DNA of 64,000 bases from positions 62,001-126,000 of the forward strand of contig NZ_PDEQ01000008.1 of assembly GCF_002554795.1 (NCBI RefSeq). The letters are read 5' to 3'. The notes beneath the pieces are model-generated. The model made no database searches. It was not told where the DNA came from and saw only the letters and a list, made by a program, of their open reading frames with translations. Below, in pieces: positions 35,394 through 43,883 of this stretch. Positions within the stretch are counted from its first letter, which is position 1; every line of letters begins with the position of its first letter. The stretch is from Longibacter salinarum. Lineage in GTDB: Bacteria > Bacteroidota > Rhodothermia > Rhodothermales > Salinibacteraceae. The position numbers were made by a program, and so were the translations under genes.

Positions 35394-35886
35394 AGTCGGA
35401 AGGCAGAAGGATGGCGTCAGCTACATTCGAGTATTGACTTATATCGACTCTCTACCAAAAGGATGCCGTGCCCGTGCGAGGAAGAGACGAAACGAACACG
35501 ACCGTTCCGATTCTTTCGTTCGCCAACACGTGCGGATCGACTTATTCCCACATGCCCCGCCGTCCCATCTTCAATTGAGTGCACGAAATCCAGACCTACA
35601 GCCCCACGATATTCCATCTGATACGCGAAAGGATCAATCGCCATCAGCGGTAGCCGTCCCGCATACTACGCTTTGGTACTCCGTTGGGTGAGTAATTTCA
35701 GTCAGTCCTTTGAGCGTTTTGCCCAACCCAACGCTCCATAAATACCGCAACGCAAGAATCTGCAGGATCAGGATGCAGACGCCAGTTCCGTTCTAACTCA
35801 GTACCGGATTCGCTGTACTATTCATAGGAGTGGTTCCGCTCGATTACTTTTCCGCGTCTGTCCATCATTTGCAGCGGCACATTCCG
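35394..35886. other. AT-richer gap before the glycosyltransferases
   Basis: About 490 bp between divergent genes. No gene or RNA is recognised. Base composition shifts toward A+T here and stays so until about 38.6 kb. Confidence 0.4.
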
Positions 35887-36963
35887 ATGAATAACGACCG
35901 TCTTCCACATGTGAGCATTGGGCTCCCTGTTTTTAACGGAGGTGCATTTATTGAATCTGCGATCGAATCCGTTCTGAATCAGACGTTTGATGACTTTGAG
36001 CTAATTATTTCGGACAACGCGTCCACCGACGATACGGAGTCTATCTGTCGCCGCTACAGCCGCCAGAACGCACGCATAATCTACATCCGAAATGATCAAA
36101 ATACGGGGGCTGCCTCAAACTTTAATCAGACACTCTGGCGTGCAAAGGGAAAATATTTTAAGTGGATAGCCCATGATGACGTCATCGAACCGACATATTT
36201 GGAGCGATGCGTTGAGGTATTAGATACCACTCCGAATGCGATAATCTGTACGTCTCATACGGTTGAAGTCAACGACGATGGCCAGACGGAAATGCATCGC
36301 CTGCCGTCGCTCCTTAGCCATTCGAGGCCACATACCAGGCTCTATGGACACCTTTGTATAGCTAAACATCGGTGCTACCAGGTATTCGGCCTGATGCGTC
36401 GCCGCGTGCTAGCGGACGCGGGGGGGATACCCGGATATGTCGAGTCCGACCAGGTACTGCTCGCGAAACTCAATCTTGCAGGTCGGACGGAAATTATTGA
36501 TGCTCCGCTTTTTCGGGCCAGGGATCATGCTAATCGTTCGATCTACATTCCGATTCAAGAGCGTGCACCCTGGTTCAATCCAGACCTTTCTCAACGCCGG
36601 GTCTCACCTAAATGGAGACTCTTTGGTGAGTACATCAAAGCCGTAGTGCAAGCTGGTTATCCGCAACAAGAGACAGCGCGCTGTCTGCTCGTCGTCGGAA
36701 TTTGGGCAACGCTTCGCTACCCTACGTTAAAACGAGAATTCCTATCTCTATGGAGTCATTATTTCGGACGCGAGATGATCGATCGGGTCCGTCAACCCAA
36801 GCAACGGTCCGCTCAGGAGCCAGAACGCGGTTCGAATTCAGACTCACGCAGAGAACCGCTTAATATTCACGCCTCCGATGGCGGCAGCCTATCACACCTT
36901 CAAACGGTGATGACCGCGCACAGGGCAAACGATGAGCGTTCGAAGCAACCGTCATCCGACTGA
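35887..36963 (+). CDS. Family 2 glycosyltransferase
   Basis: The 358-residue protein has a GT-A fold N terminus: VSIGLPVFNGGAFIESAIES, ELIISDNASTDDTESICRRY and, at the metal site, KWIAHDDVIEP (the DxD-like HDD). It transfers a sugar from a nucleotide donor, probably in surface polysaccharide or glycolipid synthesis at the cytoplasmic face. The last 60 residues are polar and low in structure. The ATG at 35887 starts the domain directly; the longer reading from 35830 is not supported. Codon use is visibly more AT-rich than in flanking genes, consistent with acquisition by transfer. Confidence 0.88.
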   Translation: MNNDRLPHVSIGLPVFNGGAFIESAIESVLNQTFDDFELIISDNASTDDTESICRRYSRQNARIIYIRNDQNTGAASNFNQTLWRAKGKYFKWIAHDDVIEPTYLERCVEVLDTTPNAIICTSHTVEVNDDGQTEMHRLPSLLSHSRPHTRLYGHLCIAKHRCYQVFGLMRRRVLADAGGIPGYVESDQVLLAKLNLAGRTEIIDAPLFRARDHANRSIYIPIQERAPWFNPDLSQRRVSPKWRLFGEYIKAVVQAGYPQQETARCLLVVGIWATLRYPTLKREFLSLWSHYFGREMIDRVRQPKQRSAQEPERGSNSDSRREPLNIHASDGGSLSHLQTVMTAHRANDERSKQPSSD

Positions 36964-37088
36964 ATGTATCCTTGCGCAACGAGCCGTCACGACCTCAATC
37001 GGGAAGCAAAAAATGAACGTCGTCAACATCCACATCTGCGGTGAACCCGATCAAACCATCATCGCTCACTATCTACTTCTAGGGCAAA

Positions 37089-38405
37089 ATGAAGATCGCT
37101 TTTGTCTCACAACCATGGGATGTCGTTCGTCCTGACGATGCTTCCGGCTCGCTTCAAGTCTGGACAAAAGAGATCAAGAACCGGATTTCGACAACCGCTC
37201 CCATCCTAATATATTCTCCGAACTGGACGAGTCGACAGGTCGAAACAATATCGGAGGGGAATGTCACGTACGTTTACGTTCCCATGCGCGGAGAGGCGTG
37301 GACGAAAACACTGGGGCGTGCTTCAGGACATGCCTTGAAGTGGATAGGACGTCAGAACGAGCGATTCCCTCCGTTCGCACACACGTTGCAGTATCTCGGC
37401 TATAGTTCTGGAGTTGGCTGGGATCTTCGGCGGCGAGGCTGTGACCTCGTTCATGTTCACAATTTCTCGCAGTTTCTGCCGATCGTCCGGCGATTCAACC
37501 CTGATATCAAAACCGTCTTACACATGCACTGTGAGTGGCTCTCACAGTTAGAACCTGGGATTGTCGCGAGGCGGCTCGCCCACACGGACCTCGTCGTCGG
37601 ATGTAGTCATCATGTCACCAAAGCCATTCGAAAAGCCCATCCGACGTATGCTGGACAGACAGCGACCGTTTATAACGGGGTCGACACGGCGGATTTTCCT
37701 TGCCGTCCCCGGAGGTCGACACGAACTGATGACGCGTCCTTCCGAATCCTCTTCGTGAGTCGAATATCACCGGAGAAAGGAGTTCACGATCTCCTAACGG
37801 CGTTTTCTCATCTGAAGGCTGTGATTCCGAATTCACAACTCACACTCGTTGGAGCCTTTGGATCGGCTCCGTACATGTATATCGTCGGATTGAGTCAGGA
37901 CCCGCTCGTTTCGAAACTCAAGCAGTTCTATTCAGCCAGCGCTAATTCAAACGACGCGTATAGAACATACATAGAGCGCATGGTCCATGATCACGATCTG
38001 TCAGGCATCACATTTACAGGTCGTCTCTCGCACCGAGAAGTCCGTTCATTTTATCACGGAGCCGATGTTCTTGTCGCCCCCTCATTGAGCGAAGCCTTCG
38101 GCATGTCTATCGTTGAGGGTATGGCGTCAGGAGTACCCGTGGTAGCTACACGTACCGGGGGAATTCCAGAAATCGTCGTTGATCAGATCACCGGACTACT
38201 CGTCCCGCCCGGATGTCCCGACGCCCTGGCAGATGCTATACTGCAGTTGTACCATGCCCCCGAACGTCGTGAGCGAATGGGACAGGCGGGCCGAGCACGC
38301 GCCGAGACGTTGTTTGGTTGGTCAAACGCTGTTGACCAACTGCTCTCGGCGTATTCAGCCATTCCGAACATGCCCCAGCCCGTCACGACTCACCGGTCGT
38401 ATTGA
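37089..38405 (+). CDS. Family 4 glycosyltransferase (GT-B fold)
   Basis: This 438-residue protein starts MKIAFVSQPWD and has the two Rossmann halves of GT-B enzymes. The C-terminal half shows ILFVSRISPEKGVHDLL, TFTGRLSHREVRSFY, and the donor-binding ExxxxxxE segment in APSLSEAFGMSIVEGMASG followed by PVVATRTGGIPEIV. It probably adds a sugar to a lipid-linked or surface glycan. It follows the GT2 gene after 125 bp and shares its lower GC, so the two look like one acquired unit. An overlapping small ORF at 36932-37135 is not convincing. Confidence 0.9.
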   Translation: MKIAFVSQPWDVVRPDDASGSLQVWTKEIKNRISTTAPILIYSPNWTSRQVETISEGNVTYVYVPMRGEAWTKTLGRASGHALKWIGRQNERFPPFAHTLQYLGYSSGVGWDLRRRGCDLVHVHNFSQFLPIVRRFNPDIKTVLHMHCEWLSQLEPGIVARRLAHTDLVVGCSHHVTKAIRKAHPTYAGQTATVYNGVDTADFPCRPRRSTRTDDASFRILFVSRISPEKGVHDLLTAFSHLKAVIPNSQLTLVGAFGSAPYMYIVGLSQDPLVSKLKQFYSASANSNDAYRTYIERMVHDHDLSGITFTGRLSHREVRSFYHGADVLVAPSLSEAFGMSIVEGMASGVPVVATRTGGIPEIVVDQITGLLVPPGCPDALADAILQLYHAPERRERMGQAGRARAETLFGWSNAVDQLLSAYSAIPNMPQPVTTHRSY

Positions 38406-38639
38406 ACGCAGCGTGTTGCGCGCAAACTACAGAGCGACGATGCCGACATCTGCTGGCTAAGCGTCCGGAAACAGGTCTCATCCCGCAGATGGGGATATCG
38501 CTTTATCTGCCAGTCCCTTGGCAGATGTTCTTTGTCGACAGCATTGGTTGACATCGACTCCTTCGCGTGCCTGGCGAACCAAAATGTGCGATCCGGCATT
38601 TGCGTCATGTTCCATGCATTGACCTGATCTCACTCTTCT

Positions 38640-39425
38640 ATGCGCTCCGTTCTCGTCACCATCTGGGTATGGACTGCGATCGTAACCCTGATGATCGCGT
38701 GGCTCCCCATCATGGCATTCATGCGGCTGATTGACCGCGACCCGGCCCGCTACCGTACCGGCCTGATGCTGCGCCGCCTCGGTCGCGCCATGACATACGT
38801 GAACCCCTTCTGGGACGTTGAGGTGGACGGCGCCTTTCCATCGAATCCGCGCAACCCGTACGTCTGCGTCAGCAACCACCTGTCCCAGGCCGATCCACCC
38901 ATCATTGCGCGTGTCCCATGGGAAATGAAATGGGTCGCGAAGGTCGAGTTGTTCAGCTTACCAATTGCGGGACCACTGCTCCGAATGAGTGGCGATATTG
39001 CTGTCGACCGTCGGGACCGAGATAGCCGAGGCAATGTGCTCGCTCAGGCGAAAACGTACCTGAAGCAGAAATGCAGCGTCATGTTCTTTCCAGAGGGTAC
39101 GCGCTCACGCGACGGTCGCGTGCACAAATTTGCCGATGGCGCCTTCCGCCTCGCGATCAAGAATGACGTACCCGTCCTGCCGATCGCCATTGACGGGACA
39201 CAGGAAGCCCTCCCGAAGCATAGCGTCTGGTTCCAGCCCAACCCGGAGAAGATTCGTGTGCGTGTCCTCCCCCCGGTGGACACGAGCGACTACGCCCCGG
39301 AAGACACCCGCGAGCTTCAGCGCCTCGTCAGAGCCCGCATCATCCACCAGGTTGCCGAATGGCGCGGCGTGGATCCCTCGGAGGTCGATGCGCTCGCTGA
39401 AAAAGCGGAAACAGCGAATCCGTGA
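38640..39425 (+). CDS. plsC: 1-acyl-sn-glycerol-3-phosphate acyltransferase (PlsC-like)
   Basis: The protein (261 residues) has an N-terminal membrane helix (VLVTIWVWTAIVTLMIAW), block I NHLSQAD (His80, Asp85), and block III FFPEGTRS (149-156), the full PlsC signature. It acylates lysophosphatidic acid to phosphatidic acid at the cytoplasmic membrane. The C-terminal third is charged. GC and codon use return to the window norm here, marking the right edge of the AT-richer segment. A second, divergent acyltransferase lies at 9572-10906. Confidence 0.9.
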   Translation: MRSVLVTIWVWTAIVTLMIAWLPIMAFMRLIDRDPARYRTGLMLRRLGRAMTYVNPFWDVEVDGAFPSNPRNPYVCVSNHLSQADPPIIARVPWEMKWVAKVELFSLPIAGPLLRMSGDIAVDRRDRDSRGNVLAQAKTYLKQKCSVMFFPEGTRSRDGRVHKFADGAFRLAIKNDVPVLPIAIDGTQEALPKHSVWFQPNPEKIRVRVLPPVDTSDYAPEDTRELQRLVRARIIHQVAEWRGVDPSEVDALAEKAETANP

Positions 39426-39583
39426 CCCCGAAGTACGTATCGGGGATCGAAGTACACGCGATTGGTGAAGCATCGGTCAAACCATCGCAGACGGAGATCC
39501 GACCGGAACCAGATCTGCCACACGTGCATTTCCCCGAACCCTGAGAACGAGCCGGCCACACAGGCCCGCGCCTCACTTACGAT

Positions 39584-39656
39584 TGCCCAGTAGCTCAATT
39601 GGCAGAGCATCTGATTCTGGTTCAGAAGGTTGATGGTTCGAGTCCATCCTGGGCAA
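39584..39656 (+). tRNA. tRNA-Gln (anticodon CUG)
   Basis: The cloverleaf is complete: acceptor TGCCCAG/CTGGGCA, D-arm GCTC/GAGC, anticodon stem TCTGA/TCAGA with loop TTCTGGT (anticodon CTG), variable AGGTT, and T-arm GATGG TTCGAGT CCATC. The discriminator is A and the CCA end is not encoded. An intrinsic terminator follows 20 bp downstream. Confidence 0.95.
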
Positions 39657-39675
39657 CTTTCCCGACGCAGATGCA

Positions 39676-39716
39676 CGCCCCTCTGTCACCCCGCGGTGAA
39701 CGGACGGGCGTTTTTT
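39676..39716 (+). terminator. Intrinsic terminator after tRNA-Gln
   Basis: CGCCC pairs with GGGCG around an inner hairpin TCACC/GGTGA, followed by six T residues (39711-39716). Confidence 0.8.
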
Positions 39717-39925
39717 ACTTCGCCCCCTCTCTCGGTGCGAAAGATCTCTTCTGTGTCCGACGCGTGGATCGTAACCGCTGACCACACTGAGGTCGCACGA
39801 CTTACACTATCGTACAGAAACCCCTCGTTCGCATACACCTACTCTCCACCTGCCCTTACCCCCCTCAGAAGCGGATTAGACGAAAGACCACCACGGAGAT
39901 TCCGCCCCAACCTGCATCTTCATCT

Positions 39926-40027
39926 TTCCTTATTTGGAGAAGTCCGACCTCCGCATTATGTTGGTAACCGTACATATGAGATAAACGACGCAGCCGACCT
40001 CGCCCGAGGTGGGCCTTTTTTATGTCT
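39926..40027 (+). ncRNA. Repeated RNA-like element A ending in an intrinsic terminator
   Basis: The element begins TTCCTTATTTGGAGAAGTC, contains TTATGTTGGTAAC, and ends with a GCC-ACCT hairpin and a T-run followed by ATGTCT. It aligns with element B (40244-40344) almost without gaps: 35 of the first 43 bases match, the middle has diverged, and both terminator stems keep a G-G mismatch at the same position. There is no conserved reading frame. It could be a small RNA, or the remains of a duplicated tRNA unit; neither is proven. Confidence 0.45.
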
Positions 40028-40043
40028 ACACAAGACAGATCCT

Positions 40044-40156
40044 TGTACAGTCGCGTGGATCTGCGGCGTCCCTGGGCATCGTAGCCCGACCGGCCAACAT
40101 GCAGGGCTCCTAACCAGATACATGGGTTTTGTACAGTTACCGGTCTATCCTGTACA
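40044..40156. other. Three TGTACA palindromes between elements A and B
   Basis: The hexamer TGTACA occurs at 40044, 40130 and 40151, each next to C or T. The segment between the two RNA-like elements holds no gene. The cluster may be chance or binding sites. Confidence 0.3.
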
Positions 40157-40243
40157 TGAACAGACGTACGCTCTTATCGCCGCAGAACGGGTATCCCCTG
40201 CGTGCGGCAACGGACTAGACCGAGACAACTGGCGTCTTCATGA

Positions 40244-40344
40244 TTCCTTGTTTGGAGAAGTCGGCCCTGTCTGTTATGTTGGTAACTGTTGATTCGAAGC
40301 AAACCTCGCAGCCGGCTCGCACAGAGCGGGCTATTTTTATGTCT
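40244..40344 (+). ncRNA. Repeated RNA-like element B ending in an intrinsic terminator
   Basis: It begins TTCCTTGTTTGGAGAAGTC, contains TTATGTTGGTAAC, and ends with the hairpin AGCCGGCTC/GAGCGGGCT followed by ATTTTTATGTCT. It has the same length and plan as element A. The middle (CTGTCTGTTATG ... GATTCGAAGC) loosely recalls the 3' half of a tRNA but does not fold into a cloverleaf by eye. The sirtuin gene begins 118 bp further on. Confidence 0.45.
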
Positions 40345-40462
40345 GTGCGACGCGTTGGCTTGCCGCCGTCAGCGGTCCTGCCCCATCTCCTCGCGCTGCG
40401 AACCCCCTCCGGCACCACGGCGTTTTATGGTGCCCAGTACCGTCTCATCGGCGCAGAATGTC

Positions 40463-41341
40463 ATGGCGTCTTCGGCCTCTCCCTTCTCCTCGGTCCCGGC
40501 TCCAGACCCGACCCCGAGTACATCGCTTCTCGATGCGCTCGCTGGCCTCCTGCTCCGGAGAGATGTTGCCGTGCTCAGCGGTGCAGGCGCAAGCACTGAA
40601 TCGGGCATTCCCGACTACCGGGGCCCACAGACACGGGAAAAGGCGCGAAACCCCATGCGGTATCGCGCCTTCACCAGCTCTGCCGACGCCCGCCGACACT
40701 ACTGGGCGCGAAGCGCGATCGGATGGGATTCGTTTTCTGCCGCCGAGCCAAACGACGGCCATCACGCGCTCGGTCGCCTAGAACGCGCAGGGTGCGTGCG
40801 TGGCGTGGTTACGCAGAACGTGGACGGTCTTCATCAGGCGGGCGGGAGCGATCACGTCGTCGAGCTTCACGGCTCGCTCGCTGAGGTCATCTGCCTGGAC
40901 TGCCGTCAGGTCGAGTCCCGCCATGCGTTTCAGGAGCGGCTTCTCGACCGAAACCCGGGCTGGCTTTCCCGGGTCGCGGAGATCGCACCGGACGGCGACG
41001 CCGACCTGTCCGTCGACGAAACGATTGTCTTCGATGTGGCACCCTGCCAGCAGTGCGGGGGTGCGATGAAACCCAACGTCGTTTTCTTCGGCGAGGACGT
41101 TCCCGACGACAGAACCGACGCAGCCTGGGAACTCGTCGACGAATGCGAGGCGCTGCTCGTCGTCGGCTCCTCACTCACCGTGTACTCCGGCTTTCGCTTC
41201 GTGCGAGCCATGGCCAAACGACGCAGCCCGGTCGCGATCGTCAATCTGGGCCCGACTCGTGGCGACGACCTTGCCCTCATGCGCATCAATGGGCGGACCG
41301 GTACCGTCCTTCCCCGGCTCGCTTCGCTCCTCGGCGTTTGA
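40463..41341 (+). CDS. Sir2-family NAD-dependent protein deacylase
   Basis: From the ATG at 40463 the protein has 292 residues. It shows the NAD site [18 protein letters not shown] (38-54), [12 protein letters not shown] (117-128), the catalytic His136 in ELHGS, and the zinc cysteines CLDC (144, 147) and CQQCGG (195, 198). Sirtuins remove acyl groups from lysines using NAD+, releasing nicotinamide. A start at 40427 would add 12 residues. The catalytic core is complete. Its position downstream of element B may place it behind that element's terminator if transcription comes from the left. Confidence 0.93.
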   Translation: MASSASPFSSVPAPDPTPSTSLLDALAGLLLRRDVAVLSGAGASTESGIPDYRGPQTREKARNPMRYRAFTSSADARRHYWARSAIGWDSFSAAEPNDGHHALGRLERAGCVRGVVTQNVDGLHQAGGSDHVVELHGSLAEVICLDCRQVESRHAFQERLLDRNPGWLSRVAEIAPDGDADLSVDETIVFDVAPCQQCGGAMKPNVVFFGEDVPDDRTDAAWELVDECEALLVVGSSLTVYSGFRFVRAMAKRRSPVAIVNLGPTRGDDLALMRINGRTGTVLPRLASLLGV

Positions 41342-41440
41342 CGAACCCTCAGAGCAGGTCGCGTGCGCTAAGTCGTCTTCCGTGCTCACCCCGTTACGCG
41401 AACCGGGCACCAGAACCGTTCAGGCTATGTTGACGCCTGC

Positions 41441-41659
41441 TTATCCGACGGTTTCTTCGAGGGTGAATCCAACCTCGATCGTAACCTGAAAGTGTTTTAC
41501 CTCACCATCTTCGATGTGGCCTCGCGTTTCCTTGACCTCGAACCAGCGCAGGTTCTCGACTGACTCGCTCGCCCGGTCGATGGCGTTCTGAATGGCTTCC
41601 TCAACCGAAGCCGTGGAAGAGCCGGTGAGCCGAATGTGTTTGTATACGTGATCCGCCAT
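41441..41659 (-). CDS. Dodecin
   Basis: The 72-residue protein reads [24 protein letters not shown]-like at the start and ends [15 protein letters not shown], the full dodecin fold of one helix packed on a three-stranded sheet. Trp39 in the [10 protein letters not shown] segment is the residue that stacks on flavins in known dodecins. Dodecin forms hollow dodecamers that store or buffer FMN, riboflavin or CoA. It is transcribed divergently from the EamA transporter gene 97 bp away. Confidence 0.93.
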   Translation of the reverse strand: MADHVYKHIRLTGSSTASVEEAIQNAIDRASESVENLRWFEVKETRGHIEDGEVKHFQVTIEVGFTLEETVG

Positions 41660-41756
41660 ATCATTGACTTCATTTGTCGGAAAGAACGCGCATGATTAAA
41701 CGTATTCACCACGTGCTCGGCCAACTGCAACGATTACTCGATTCGTCTGCTCGCCG

Positions 41757-42695
41757 ATGACCTCTTCTCGCTTCTCCGGCTACCTGCTTACGCTGACAGC
41801 GGCCACGTGCTGGGGATTGCTCGGACCGATGGCGCGGGTCGCTCTGGCCGACGGCGTCTCTGCGCTGGAAGTGGCCTTCTGGCGGGCTACGGTCGGGGGT
41901 GCGCTGTTCGCCCTGCACGTCGCGCTTCTGGCCGCCCGGCGATCCGCTCGGCCATCACCGGCACGCCGACGGCTTCGTCTTCAACGGGCGGACATACCCG
42001 CTGTCATTGGCTTCGGCGTGATCGGCGTCGCCCTGTTCTACGGGTCCTACCAGCTGGCCGTGGAATCCGGAGGAGCCGCTCTGGCCTCCGTCCTTCTCTA
42101 CACGGCCCCCGCCTGGGTGGCCGGCATGGGCGCCGCGTTCCTGAGTGAGCCGTTGACCCGGCACAAAGTGGGCGCCGTCGCGCTGACGCTCGCGGGCGTA
42201 ACGGCCATAGCGATGGGCGGCACAGCGGGCGTCACCCTCACCACCGTGGGCATCCTCTGGGGGCTTCTCTCGGGCTTCCTATACGCGTCCTATTACCCGT
42301 TTGGAAAGCATTACTTCCAACGCTACGTCCCAGCAGCCATTTTTGCGGTCGCCCTGCCCATCGGCGCCATCGTTCTTCTGCCGTGGATCGACTTCGCGCC
42401 GAAATCCAGTGCGGCCTGGCTCGCTCTCACCGCAATCGCCTTCATTTCAACATACGGCGCGTACCTCGCGTACGGCGCGGCCCTGCAGCGCTTGGCCGCT
42501 TCTCGTGCGAGTATCGTCGCCACGCTCGAACCCGTGGTCGCAGCCGTCGTCGCGACACTCTGGTGGAACGAGGATCTCGGCGTGTGGGGCTACGTCGGAG
42601 CCGCCATGATCGTCGTCGCGACCTTGCTCGCAGCCATGGAGCGCGAGCGCACGCCCACTCCACCAGCGGATAGCATCACCGAGAATGTGGCGTAA
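41757..42695 (+). CDS. EamA family (DMT superfamily) transporter
   Basis: The 312-residue protein shows ten hydrophobic helices in two EamA repeats, starting GYLLTLTAATCWGLLGPMAR, with SVLLYTAPAWVAGMGAAFLSEPLT in the first and RLAASRASIVATLEPVVAAVV in the second half. Family members export metabolites or amino acids across the inner membrane; the substrate cannot be inferred. An inverted repeat follows 24 bp after its stop. Confidence 0.9.
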   Translation: MTSSRFSGYLLTLTAATCWGLLGPMARVALADGVSALEVAFWRATVGGALFALHVALLAARRSARPSPARRRLRLQRADIPAVIGFGVIGVALFYGSYQLAVESGGAALASVLLYTAPAWVAGMGAAFLSEPLTRHKVGAVALTLAGVTAIAMGGTAGVTLTTVGILWGLLSGFLYASYYPFGKHYFQRYVPAAIFAVALPIGAIVLLPWIDFAPKSSAAWLALTAIAFISTYGAYLAYGAALQRLAASRASIVATLEPVVAAVVATLWWNEDLGVWGYVGAAMIVVATLLAAMERERTPTPPADSITENVA

Positions 42696-42718
42696 CCCAC
42701 CCGACAGAATCGTAGAGA

Positions 42719-42757
42719 CGCACGATCGACTGTTGATTCAAAAAGAACGATCGTGCG
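42719..42757. terminator. Perfect 10-bp inverted repeat after the EamA gene
   Basis: CGCACGATCG (42719-42728) and CGATCGTGCG (42748-42757) form a perfect stem with a 19-nt loop containing AAAAAGAA. There is no T-run after it, so it may be a weak terminator, a processing hairpin or a binding site for the TesB gene downstream. Confidence 0.4.
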
Positions 42758-42848
42758 CCGCGAATCTCATGAGCATGATTTTGCATTACCGAGATCACGG
42801 AGTCGCTCGTTCACTGCCGTCTTCCCCACCACCGCCTCGACCTCTTGC

Positions 42849-43721
42849 ATGGCTTACACCCTCGACGACCTGCGCCAGCTCCTCGACCTCGAACGCATCG
42901 AACACAACATCTTCCGTGGCCAGAGCAAAGATATTGGCTCCGGAAGTGTATTCGGTGGACAGGCCCTCGCTCAAGCACTGGTCGCAGCAGCCCGCACGGT
43001 GGATGACCCCGGTCGAAGTCCGCATTCGATGCATGGATACTTTATCCTGCCGGGCGACGTCGACGCGCCGATTGTCTATGAGGTCGATCGGATCCGCAAC
43101 GGGAATAGCTTCACCACGCGCCGTGTCGTCGCCGTCCAGCACGGACGAGCGATTTTCAACATGTCCGCCTCGTTCCATGTCACCGAACAGGGCGCGGACC
43201 ACCAGACCGACATGCCGGACGTGCCCGGCCCAGAGTCGCTTCCGCGCGAACTCGATCTCTTGCGCAAAATCGCCCATCGCGTCCCGGAAGAGCGGCGGTC
43301 CTTCTTCACCGAGGAACGTCCGATCGAATTTCGACCCGTCGATCCGGTATCGGACCCATTCAACCCGGAGCCGATGCCGCCGCGCCGACACCTCTGGCTG
43401 CGTGCTCGCGGTCCTCTTCCCGACGACCCGCTCGTTCACCAGAGCGTGCTCGCGTATGCCTCCGACTACGGGCTGCTGGGAACCGCACTCCGCCCTCACG
43501 GCCTGACCTTCGCCTCGCCGAACATGCAGGTCGCCTCCCTTGACCACGCCCTCTGGTTTCATCGCTCGGTACGTGCGGACGAGTGGATGCTCTTTGCCAT
43601 CGATAGTCCGAGCGCCTCCGGGGCCCGAGGATTCACGCGCGGACAGATTTTTAATGAGAACGGTACGCTTATTGCCTCTGTAACTCAAGAAGGGTTAATA
43701 CGTCGCCGAACGTCAGAGTAA
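42849..43721 (+). CDS. tesB: Acyl-CoA thioesterase II (TesB-like)
   Basis: The 290-residue protein has the double hot-dog fold signature of TesB: RGQSKDIGSGSVFGGQALAQ near the start, HSMHGYFILPGD, the loop FTTRRVVAVQHGRAIFNMSASF, and in the second half ASDYGLLGTALRPHG and SLDHALWFHR. The catalytic Asp of ASDYG (position of Asp204 in E. coli TesB) is kept. It hydrolyses medium- and long-chain acyl-CoA in the cytoplasm. The ATG at 42849 begins the family N terminus; the GTG at 42753 lies in the hairpin region. Confidence 0.92.
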   Translation: MAYTLDDLRQLLDLERIEHNIFRGQSKDIGSGSVFGGQALAQALVAAARTVDDPGRSPHSMHGYFILPGDVDAPIVYEVDRIRNGNSFTTRRVVAVQHGRAIFNMSASFHVTEQGADHQTDMPDVPGPESLPRELDLLRKIAHRVPEERRSFFTEERPIEFRPVDPVSDPFNPEPMPPRRHLWLRARGPLPDDPLVHQSVLAYASDYGLLGTALRPHGLTFASPNMQVASLDHALWFHRSVRADEWMLFAIDSPSASGARGFTRGQIFNENGTLIASVTQEGLIRRRTSE

Positions 43722-43883
43722 CGGCGGAAGCCACACGACGCTTTTCGCTACCCCGGTGCGCCAGATCGCTCTCCAGGCGGAGCAGCACCGCCTCCAATAT
43801 CCACTCGTCATGGATTACGTTTAGCCCGGTGACGTTCGGAATCTACCTGTGTCGTCTTTGCATTTCTCGGTCCCGGCATTTCT

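Noticed and set aside
35394-35886. FMN riboswitch for the riboflavin operon
   Set aside because: The conserved FMN-aptamer segments were looked for upstream of 35393 on the minus strand and not found.
36932-37135. 67-residue forward ORF between the two glycosyltransferases
   Set aside because: Overlaps both flanking genes out of frame and has no recognisable features.
39584-40079. Integration site at tRNA-Gln for the glycosyltransferase islet
   Set aside because: No direct repeat of the tRNA 3' end longer than seven bases and no integrase gene were found.
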